Part shown: one piece after another, positions 57,594-64,000 of the stretch | How positions within the stretch are numbered: position 1 is the stretch's first letter | How the letters are laid out: each line of letters starts with the position of its first letter | DNA from: Flavobacteriales bacterium | Lineage (GTDB): Bacteria > Bacteroidota > Bacteroidia > Flavobacteriales_D > Sanyastnellaceae | DNA: 64,000 nt | Direction: 5' to 3' | Assembly: GCA_947466425.1 (NCBI GenBank) | Contig: CANIBZ010000002.1 | Span: forward strand, 58,840 to 122,839 | Notes under the pieces: model-generated | The model's input: the letters and a program-made list of their open reading frames with translations, nothing else | Told to the model about the DNA's origin: nothing | Database searches by the model: none | Position numbers and translations under genes: made by a program

Positions 57594-58373
57594 TTAGGCG
57601 TATTGTGTAACGCGATTCTCTCGGCAGAAGGCAAAGAGCGATAGGCCTAATTCTTTTGCGTAGTCTACGGCTAAAGATGAAGGAGAAGAAACAGCCGCAA
57701 GGTTGGGTATTCCCGCTGCAAAGCATTTCGCAACAATCTCGTAAGAAACCCTTCCGCTTACAACGATGTATTTGGCCGAGCGTAGTTGATTGTTCAGGAG
57801 TAAATGTCCGATTACTTTGTCAACGGCGTTGTGACGGCCAATGTCTTCGCTAGCGAAAATAAGCTGGCCTTCTCTATTAAACACTCCCGCCGCATGGCAT
57901 CCGCCCGTTTCTTCGAATAAGGTTTGAGATTCTCTTAACTGCACCATCATTTGCGCAATCCCCTCGCGCAGCGTCATCGAGCTTTGCTCGTCATCACTTG
58001 GTGTCATCGAGCTTCGCTCGTCATCGCTTCGCGTAGCCGGCTCAAACGCCGTCTTTCCGCATATTCCACATGCAGATACACTTAGCAACGAACGCTTGTT
58101 CGTGATGGCTTGTGTGGCATTATTCAGAGAAACTCGAAGGATTATCTGATGACCGACTTCTTCTTCAGAATAGGAAAGGACTTGATCCGTAGAACGAATA
58201 ATTCCTTCCGTAAATAAAATTCCATAAGCCCATTCACGAATGTGCGTAGGTGTGCACATAGAAACCGTGAGCGGTTCTTCTTCAATAAATAATTGAACAG
58301 GCACTTCCACCACCAACGCATCGGAGACCGGTTGCCCGTTCTTCAATGCTTGGTAGTTTAAAGAAGCCTTCAT
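57594..58373 (-). CDS. fdhD: Formate dehydrogenase accessory sulfurtransferase FdhD with an in-frame repeat insert
   Basis: 259 residues. FdhD carries sulfur from IscS to the molybdenum cofactor of formate dehydrogenases. The CxxC (ACGICGKTAFE) and the GGCHAAGVF, EDIGRHNAVDKVIG and SGRVSYEIVAKC motifs are present. Between the CxxC segment and QMMVQLRESQTLFEETGG there are about 20 extra residues made of two copies of a 10-residue unit (SDDERSSMTP and SDDEQSSMTL), encoded by two 30-bp hairpin repeats. They are probably a tolerated surface loop. Adjacent to formate-THF ligase (3 bp), so one operon links formate activation and, presumably, a formate dehydrogenase elsewhere. Confidence 0.93.
   Translation of the reverse strand: MKASLNYQALKNGQPVSDALVVEVPVQLFIEEEPLTVSMCTPTHIREWAYGILFTEGIIRSTDQVLSYSEEEVGHQIILRVSLNNATQAITNKRSLLSVSACGICGKTAFEPATRSDDERSSMTPSDDEQSSMTLREGIAQMMVQLRESQTLFEETGGCHAAGVFNREGQLIFASEDIGRHNAVDKVIGHLLLNNQLRSAKYIVVSGRVSYEIVAKCFAAGIPNLAAVSSPSSLAVDYAKELGLSLFAFCRENRVTQYA
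57973..58032 (-). repeat. Tandem 30-bp hairpin repeat inside fdhD
   Basis: Two copies (57973-57995 and 58003-58025, period 30) of GTCATCGAGC-loop-GCTCGTCATC; the core is CGAGC-TTT-GCTCG and CGAGC-TTC-GCTCG. A further GCTTCGC (58026-58032) adjoins the second. Same small-loop style (TTC, i.e. GAA on the coding strand) as the intergenic arrays. Confidence 0.85.
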
Positions 58374-58376
58374 GAT

Positions 58377-60053
58377 TTAAGACAATCCAGTAATAACACC
58401 GTTGTTGTCAATGTCCATATGCTCGCTTGCTGGAACAGCCGGTAAACCTGGCATGCGCATCATTTCACCTAAAATTGGAATGATGAATCCAGCACCAACA
58501 GCGTATTCGAATTCACGAACCGTGATGGTGAATCCTGTTGGACGACCAATTTTCGATTCGTCATCGCTGAAAGACTTTTGCGTCTTAGCCATACAAATAG
58601 GGAAGTTCGCAATGCCTAATTTTTCTATGGTGCGAAGATTTCCTTCCGCTTCTTTCGTGTAGTTCACGCGTTCAGCGCCGTAGATTTCTTTCGCAATGAT
58701 TTCAATCTTTTCCTTCACTGGTTGATCGTTGGAGTACAGTCTGCGGAACGCGTTGTTTCCGTTTTCAATCACATCCAATACGGCTTCACCCAAATTCATC
58801 ATACCGTTTCCACCATCTGAGAAACCTCTTGCAACAACAGCTTTCACGCCCATTGTAGCACATTTCGCAATAACGAAATCTATCTCTTCTTGTGAATCGG
58901 TAGGAAAGTGGTTCAAGGCAACAACCGGAGTAATTCCGAACTTCTTGCAGTTCTCGATGTGCTTTTCAAGGTTTGCGAAACCGTTGGTCACGCGTTCCAT
59001 GTTTGCGGTGTTGTACTCTTCTTTTTTTGCACCACCGTGATGACGCAAAGCGCGAACGGTAGCCACAAGAACAATGGCATCGGGAGCAATACCTGCTGCG
59101 CCGCACTTGATGTGCATGAATTTCTCAGCACCTAAATCGGCGCCGAATCCAGCTTCAGTAACTACGTAATCGGCTAAAGACATTCCCATCTTCGTTGCCA
59201 TAATGGTGTTGGTTCCTTGCGCAATGTTTGCGAATGGACCACCGTGAAGAATAGCAGGATTGCCTTCTAAGGTTTGAACTAGGTTCGGCATAATGGCATC
59301 TTTCAATAGCAGAGCCATAGCGCCTTCCGCTTTCAAATCGCGCGCATAGATGGGTTTGCGATCGTAGGTGAATCCTACGAAGATGTTTCCCAATTTCTTT
59401 TTCAAGTCTTCGCGGTCCTTGCTCATGCAAAGGATTGCCATGACTTCTGAAGCTGGAGTAATGTTGAATCCGTCTTGACGCGGAATACCGTTTCCGGTTC
59501 CACCCAAGCCAATGGTAATATTTCGCAACGAACGGTCGTTCATGTCCATTACGCGTTTCCAATAAATCAAACGTGGATCAAGACCCAAGTTTCCTTGTTT
59601 ATTCTGAAGGTTGTTATCTATTAAAGCTGAAAGCAAGTTGTTTGCTTTTTCAATGGCAGCGAAGTCACCAGTAAAATGAAGATTAATATCTTCCATCGGA
59701 ACCACTTGTGCATAGCCGCCTCCAGCAGCACCACCTTTGATACCGAACACGGGACCTAACGAAGGTTCGCGCAGAACCACAACTGCTTTCTTTCCTAATT
59801 TATTCAACCCTTCATTCAAACCAATGGAAGTGGTTGTCTTTCCTTCTCCAGCAGGAGTAGGGGTAATTGCCGTCACCAAAATTAATTTTGACTGCTTCAC
59901 CTTTGCTTCGTCAATTAGATTGAGCGGAAGCTTGGCTTTGTTCTTACCGTAATGCTCTAGGTCATCGATATTGATATTCAATTTCGAAGCAATTTCATTG
60001 ATGTGCTTCATCTTACACGCTTGTGCAATTTCAAGATCTGATGGAAATGACAT
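58377..60053 (-). CDS. fhs: Formate--tetrahydrofolate ligase
   Basis: 558 residues, full length. Makes 10-formyl-THF from formate, THF and ATP. Motifs: TPTPAGEGKTTTSIGLNEGL (P-loop), REPSLGPVFGIKGGAAGGGYAQVVPMEDINLHFTGD, GGTGNGIPRQDGFNIT, EAGFGADLGAEKF. With gcvT it belongs to one-carbon metabolism. Confidence 0.97.
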   Translation of the reverse strand: MSFPSDLEIAQACKMKHINEIASKLNINIDDLEHYGKNKAKLPLNLIDEAKVKQSKLILVTAITPTPAGEGKTTTSIGLNEGLNKLGKKAVVVLREPSLGPVFGIKGGAAGGGYAQVVPMEDINLHFTGDFAAIEKANNLLSALIDNNLQNKQGNLGLDPRLIYWKRVMDMNDRSLRNITIGLGGTGNGIPRQDGFNITPASEVMAILCMSKDREDLKKKLGNIFVGFTYDRKPIYARDLKAEGAMALLLKDAIMPNLVQTLEGNPAILHGGPFANIAQGTNTIMATKMGMSLADYVVTEAGFGADLGAEKFMHIKCGAAGIAPDAIVLVATVRALRHHGGAKKEEYNTANMERVTNGFANLEKHIENCKKFGITPVVALNHFPTDSQEEIDFVIAKCATMGVKAVVARGFSDGGNGMMNLGEAVLDVIENGNNAFRRLYSNDQPVKEKIEIIAKEIYGAERVNYTKEAEGNLRTIEKLGIANFPICMAKTQKSFSDDESKIGRPTGFTITVREFEYAVGAGFIIPILGEMMRMPGLPAVPASEHMDIDNNGVITGLS

Positions 60054-60121
60054 ATTTTTTTATATTATGAAGCAATAATCCGAACTTTCTTCCCTTATTT
60101 CGCAACATCAATTAAACACAT

Positions 60122-61732
60122 ATGAACAAACCAATTTTGAATTCGACGCAAAATTCTTTCTTCTCGAAAAGAATTGCATCATTTGTTTTCTCGGCATTAT
60201 TTATACCGTTCGTGGTAACTGCTCAAAACGCAGATATAAAAACACAATGGCAACACTCAGACATGTCTATTGACGGGCTTCCTGGAGTGAGTGCTCTTAA
60301 AGCACATGCTTACATGGCGGCAAAAGGAAAGACTGCAACACCAGTTGTAGTTGCAATTATTGACAGCGGATCAGAGACTTTCCACAAAGATTTGAATGCA
60401 AATATCTGGACCAATAAAGGCGAGATTGCGAATAACGGAATTGACGATGATAAGAACGGTTACATCGACGACGTTCACGGATGGAGTTTCATTGGTGGAA
60501 AAGGCGGCGATGTGAAGCAAGACAATTTGGAATTCACACGTGTTTACGGCATGTTGAAAAAGCGTTTCGAAGGAAAAGATGCTGCGTCTATTGCTGCTGC
60601 CGACAAAGCAGATTTCGCGAAATACGAGAAGACAAAAGTTGAATACGAAAAGAGAGTGGGGGAAGTAAAAGCAGAAACAGATCAGTTCAACGCTTTTTAT
60701 AGTCAATTCAAGGCTAGCAAAGAATTATTGGCAATGGCTTTGGGAAACGACTTCACAGCAGAGCAATTGGCTGCCTATGAGCCAACAGACGATGAAGGGA
60801 AAGCAGCAAAAGGCGCTGTGTTGAACATTATGATGCGTGGAATTAACTTGGATGAATATGTAAGTTACTTCAGTACGCAATTGGATTATTCGTATAACAT
60901 AGATTTCAATCCGCGCACTATGGTGGGCGACGATTACAGCAATCCTCGTGAGCGCAATTACGGAAACAACCACATTGATGGTCCTGAAGCCATGCACGGA
61001 ACACACGTTGCAGGAATTGTTGGTGCAACTAACAACGGAACAGGAATGGACGGCATTTGTAAGACTGCTCAATTGATGATTATTCGTTGTGTGCCAGACG
61101 GAGACGAGCGCGATAAAGACGTTGCGAATGCTATTCGTTATGCAGCAGACAACGGTGCTCGAGTAATTAACATGAGCTTTGGTAAATCACATTCTCCGAA
61201 TAAGGATGTTGTAGACGAGGCGGTTATGTATGCTGAATCAAAAGGAGTATTGTTGGTTCACGCTGCAGGTAACGATGCGAAGGATATAGATTCGAAAGAC
61301 AATTTCCCAACTCCACGTTATGCAAACGGAAAGACCTGTTCAACTTGGTTGGAAATTGGTGCAAGCGACAATTCATTGGATCACTTGTCGGCTGACTTCT
61401 CTAACTACGGCGACAAGACCGTAGATATTTATGCTCCGGGTGTTGACATTTATGCAACGCTTTTGGACAACACATTCGGACCGTTAAGCGGAACAAGTAT
61501 GGCTTCTCCGGTTACGGCTGGAGTAGCTGCGGCTATTCTTTCGTACTACCCGAACCTTTCTGCGGTTCAAGTTCGCGAGATCATTATTAAATCTGGTATT
61601 TCATACAAGAAGCAAATGGTTGTAATGCCAGGAGATGAAGAGAAGAAGATTAAATTCGGAAAGCTTTCGAAGTCGGGAAAGGTTGTAAACCTTTACGAAG
61701 CATTGAAATTAGCTGAGAAGATGTCGAAGTAA
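60122..61732 (+). CDS. S8 family (subtilisin-like) serine peptidase
   Basis: 536 residues, signal peptide (about 1-35, ending VTAQ). Catalytic triad: Asp in VVAIIDSGSE (~80), His in MHGTHVAGIVG (~290), Ser in SGTSMASPVTAG (~458), with the oxyanion Asn in HAAGNDA. The Asp-His distance is enlarged to about 210 residues by a helical insert (~135-285). Secreted or periplasmic; no T9SS domain at the end. Single-gene unit closed by a terminator. Confidence 0.93.
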   Translation: MNKPILNSTQNSFFSKRIASFVFSALFIPFVVTAQNADIKTQWQHSDMSIDGLPGVSALKAHAYMAAKGKTATPVVVAIIDSGSETFHKDLNANIWTNKGEIANNGIDDDKNGYIDDVHGWSFIGGKGGDVKQDNLEFTRVYGMLKKRFEGKDAASIAAADKADFAKYEKTKVEYEKRVGEVKAETDQFNAFYSQFKASKELLAMALGNDFTAEQLAAYEPTDDEGKAAKGAVLNIMMRGINLDEYVSYFSTQLDYSYNIDFNPRTMVGDDYSNPRERNYGNNHIDGPEAMHGTHVAGIVGATNNGTGMDGICKTAQLMIIRCVPDGDERDKDVANAIRYAADNGARVINMSFGKSHSPNKDVVDEAVMYAESKGVLLVHAAGNDAKDIDSKDNFPTPRYANGKTCSTWLEIGASDNSLDHLSADFSNYGDKTVDIYAPGVDIYATLLDNTFGPLSGTSMASPVTAGVAAAILSYYPNLSAVQVREIIIKSGISYKKQMVVMPGDEEKKIKFGKLSKSGKVVNLYEALKLAEKMSK

Positions 61733-61750
61733 TTTTTTGATAAGACAACG

Positions 61751-61778
61751 AAAAGGCCGCGAGAGCGGCCTTTTTTTT
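61751..61778 (+). terminator. Terminator of the S8 peptidase gene
   Basis: GGCCGC (61755-61760) pairs with GCGGCC (61765-61770) around GAGA; flanked by AAAA and eight T. Confidence 0.95.
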
Positions 61779-61882
61779 ATGCGTTAGTATCAAGTTTTTT
61801 TTCAACAATTCATTCTACGAAAAGATCCGTTTTATTTTTGTAAAAGTTGTTATAGAGAAATAAATAGTTCGACTTATAAGAT

Positions 61883-62647
61883 ATGATAAACAAGCTGCAA
61901 TTCTGCTCAGATCTTCATATAGAATTTACTGCGAACAAGGATTATCTGAAGCGCAATCCTATAAAGCCAGTGGGTGATGTTTTGGTATTGGCAGGTGATA
62001 TAGTGCCGTTTGCTGTAATGGAAAAACACTATGATTTTTTTAATTATGTGAGTGATCATTTTGAAACCACCTATTGGTTGCCAGGTAATCATGAGTATTA
62101 TCTTTTTGATATCTCAGAAAAAAGTGGAAGACTCAATGAAAAAATACGAGGCAATGTTTTTTTAATGAACAATACGTCTGTTTTGCATAACAATGTGAAA
62201 TTGATATTCTCTACCCTTTGGAGTAAAATTAGTCCTGGTTATCAATGGCAGATTGAGCGTAGTCTGAATGATTTTAATCTGATCAAACACAAAGGCTTTC
62301 GCTTTTCTGCAGAGCAATACAATCAATTGCATGCTGAAAGTGTAACATTCATTGAGAATGAATTAAAAACGCTTCAAGCGGATAAAACAATGGTTTTCAC
62401 CCATCACTGTCCAACTTTTTTGAATTATCCAGAACAGTACAAAGGTGATATATTGAATGAGGCATTTGCTGTTGAAATGTATGATATAATCGAAGCTTCA
62501 AACATCGATTTTTGGGTTTACGGTCATCATCATTCCAATACTCCTTCTTTCAATATTGGAAAAACACAACTGATGACAAATCAATTGGGATATGTGCAAA
62601 GCAACGAACATCTTCTTTTTAACGGGGATAAAGTAATTGAGCTTTGA
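61883..62647 (+). CDS. Calcineurin-like metallophosphoesterase
   Basis: 254 residues. Metal motifs in order: FCSDLHIEF (D-x-H), VLAGDIV (GD), WLPGNHEYY (GNHE), FTHHCPT (H) and VYGHHHSN (GHxH). No signal peptide, so cytoplasmic. Substrate unknown. TATTTTTG at 61833-61840 lies 42 nt before the ATG. The following AbiE-like genes are on the same strand but have their own promoter. Confidence 0.92.
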   Translation: MINKLQFCSDLHIEFTANKDYLKRNPIKPVGDVLVLAGDIVPFAVMEKHYDFFNYVSDHFETTYWLPGNHEYYLFDISEKSGRLNEKIRGNVFLMNNTSVLHNNVKLIFSTLWSKISPGYQWQIERSLNDFNLIKHKGFRFSAEQYNQLHAESVTFIENELKTLQADKTMVFTHHCPTFLNYPEQYKGDILNEAFAVEMYDIIEASNIDFWVYGHHHSNTPSFNIGKTQLMTNQLGYVQSNEHLLFNGDKVIEL

Positions 62648-62673
62648 AAACCAAAGTAATATAGTTATATTTG
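62644..62673 (+). promoter_or_regulatory. Promoter of the AbiE-like pair
   Basis: TTG (62644-62646), 19-nt spacer, TATATTTG (62666-62673). The TTG overlaps the last codons of the preceding gene. Confidence 0.7.
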
Positions 62674-62726
62674 CACAATAAAGGAAATTGATTTATCTTG
62701 AATAAATGGCTTTATTGAATTGAGAA

Positions 62727-63740
62727 ATGATTAGAACTCTGAAATATGTAAAAGATACATTAGGTATTCAACTAGCGGCAATTCCCTTAGCCAAGAGCTA
62801 TTTGGACAGTCTTCCTCTCTACATTATTGATACCTTCAAACTTTATAGGTCAGAGATATTCAAAACAGAAATCATTTTTGCTGAGTTAAAAAATAACGAT
62901 GAACTAAGCGTTCTGAAAATTGAAAAACAGGCAAAGCAAATAACGAATCTTCTCAATCAAAAAGTGGTTGTTGTATTGGAAAATGTACAAGCCTATAGTC
63001 GGAAACGCTTGATTGAAAAAGGAATTAACTTTATTGTTCCAGGTAAGCAATTGTTTTTACCTGAATTGTTGGTAGACTTAAGAGAAGCATACGTCCAACC
63101 GAGAACCAAACAAGCGAAAGAAAAATTGTTGCCATCAGCGCAGTTTTTACTGATTTATCACATTACGCATCGCAGCCAAGACTGGAATATTCAAGGGCAT
63201 TCTTTTAAAGAAATAGCAGAGAAATTGTCTTACACACCTATGGCAATTACGAATGCAATTGACAATTTGAAGTATCATGAATTGTTATATGTTGAAGGCG
63301 AAAAAGAAAAATTCATTCGTTTTAGATTTGAACGACATGATTTGTGGAACGTAGCATTGGAGAGAGAGCTTCTTGTAAATCCGGTTATAAAAACAGTGTT
63401 CGTTGATGAAATGCCCCAAGACCTTTTTTTATTGCATAGCAATGAATCTGCTTTGGCCGAATGCACAGACCTAAACCCAAGTAAGCAAGAATATTATGCA
63501 ATTGAAAAAAATGTTTTCTATGGATTGCAAAAAAAAAATGAATTGGTAAATCCAAATGAAAACGAAGGAAAATATGCTTTAGAAGTATGGAAATACAATC
63601 CACTGAACTTATTAAGCGAAAGGCCTAATAGTGACATGTCAGTTTTAGATCCGCTTTCATTATACCTGAGCCTAAAGGATCGAAGAGATGAACGCATTGA
63701 GATTGCCCTAGATCAAATTATTGAGAAGTTCATATGGTGA
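62727..63740 (+). CDS. AbiEi-like winged-helix antitoxin/regulator
   Basis: 337 residues. A helical N-terminal half is followed by a MarR-like winged helix at ~155-195 (SFKEIAEKLSYTPMAITNAI, LKYHELLYVEGEKEKFIRF) and a C-terminal half (VKTVFVDEMPQDLFLLHSN... LDPLSLYLSLKDRRDERIEIALDQI). Its last 7 bp overlap the start of a nucleotidyltransferase gene. The pair matches a Bacteroidota form of type IV AbiE systems, in which the first gene is antitoxin and autorepressor. Assignment rests mainly on context; direct similarity to AbiEi is weak. Confidence 0.7.
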   Translation: MIRTLKYVKDTLGIQLAAIPLAKSYLDSLPLYIIDTFKLYRSEIFKTEIIFAELKNNDELSVLKIEKQAKQITNLLNQKVVVVLENVQAYSRKRLIEKGINFIVPGKQLFLPELLVDLREAYVQPRTKQAKEKLLPSAQFLLIYHITHRSQDWNIQGHSFKEIAEKLSYTPMAITNAIDNLKYHELLYVEGEKEKFIRFRFERHDLWNVALERELLVNPVIKTVFVDEMPQDLFLLHSNESALAECTDLNPSKQEYYAIEKNVFYGLQKKNELVNPNENEGKYALEVWKYNPLNLLSERPNSDMSVLDPLSLYLSLKDRRDERIEIALDQIIEKFIW

Positions 63741-64000
63741 GAGGATTAGAAATGTTTAAAAAATATTTTGAGCAATTTCCCGATAACTATGTAATTATCG
63801 GAGGTGCTGCTTGCGATATCATTATAGATGAAGCTGGTTTTGTTCCCAGAGCCACCAAGGATATTGATATTGTATTAGTTGTGGAGGCGCTGAATTCTGA
63901 ATTTGTAAAACAGTTTTGGCAATTTATAAAAGATGGTGATTATGGAGACCAAGAAAAAAGCAATGACGAACGGAAATATTTTAGATTCAAAAAGCCTCGA
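63734..64000 (+). CDS. AbiEii-like nucleotidyltransferase, 3' truncated by window end
   Basis: 89 codons from ATG 63734 to the window edge. The nucleotidyltransferase core is visible: VIIGGAACDIII (residues ~19-31), TKDIDIVLVVE with the D-x-D metal-binding pair (~43-53), and an ERKYFRFKKP strand. In AbiE systems this toxin adds nucleotides to tRNA. Overlaps the upstream gene by 7 bp. Confidence 0.78.
   Translation, partial: MVRGLEMFKKYFEQFPDNYVIIGGAACDIIIDEAGFVPRATKDIDIVLVVEALNSEFVKQFWQFIKDGDYGDQEKSNDERKYFRFKKPR

Overview
The window is bacterial chromosome from the phylum Bacteroidota, most likely order Flavobacteriales. The evidence is: secreted proteins ending in type IX secretion (T9SS) type A and type B sorting domains; several TonB-dependent receptors with carboxypeptidase-regulatory-like partners; Bacteroidota promoters (TTG, 19-21 bp, TAnnTTTG) instead of sigma70 boxes; few Shine-Dalgarno sequences; and an AT-leaning, densely packed layout. 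A genus cannot be named from this. There is no phage, no IS element, no rRNA operon and no CRISPR array.

Layout. 1-2.6 kb: tail of a T9SS protein, a DUF2721 membrane protein, an unknown secreted protein and an XRE regulator. 2.7-8.7 kb: DUF58 protein, sirtuin, biotin carboxylase, an ECF sigma/anti-sigma pair, Nudix hydrolase, Aat transferase. 8.7-14.4 kb: second ECF sigma/anti-sigma module with a Spy-like periplasmic protein, SRPBCC protein, and a vanadium-haloperoxidase-like T9SS cargo. 14.4-24.4 kb: PhoH, SAM hydrolase-monooxygenase-MoeA operon convergent with MoaA, 2OG oxygenase, Lgt, thioredoxin, FecA-like receptor. 24.4-28.3 kb: YceI, YwqE-type PHP phosphatase, BtuB-like receptor, TPR-like membrane protein. 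28.2-36.3 kb is the accessory-looking part: small genes of unknown function, a four-helix-bundle (23S-IVS type) gene, one tRNA-Ser, and dense interspersed repeats. 36.3-47 kb: T9SS lamin-tail protein, rhodanese-thioredoxin lipoprotein, CotH kinase, GcvT, DPP4-like peptidase, penicillin acylase. 47-64 kb: DUF4160/DUF2442-XRE toxin-antitoxin-like pair, TonB receptor, HisS, CDF transporter, CapA, a membrane pyrophosphatase fused to an FKBP isomerase, FdhD, formate-THF ligase, subtilase, metallophosphoesterase, and an AbiE-type pair cut by the window end.

The most unusual signal is not a protein. Five loci carry chains of micro-hairpins (stems 2-5 bp, loops mostly 3 nt, each hairpin beginning with G and ending with C) joined by an almost invariant 4-nt linker GAAT. 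Stems differ from hairpin to hairpin but 22 of 23 are perfectly paired, i.e. structure rather than sequence is kept. Four of the five arrays start at or within a few bases of a stop codon and are in sense with that gene, and most are led by a polypurine tract. A second family (34-bp and 14-bp tandem units, also with a TTC-loop hairpin) abuts or supplies stop codons at three places. Related elements have been absorbed in frame into an anti-sigma gene and into fdhD. The four-helix-bundle gene sits between inverted copies of the polypurine tract, in the middle of this repeat-rich region.

A second genome-scale hint is that eight genes have a TAnnTT(T/C)G promoter element ending only 2-5 nt before their ATG, which would make them leaderless or nearly so.
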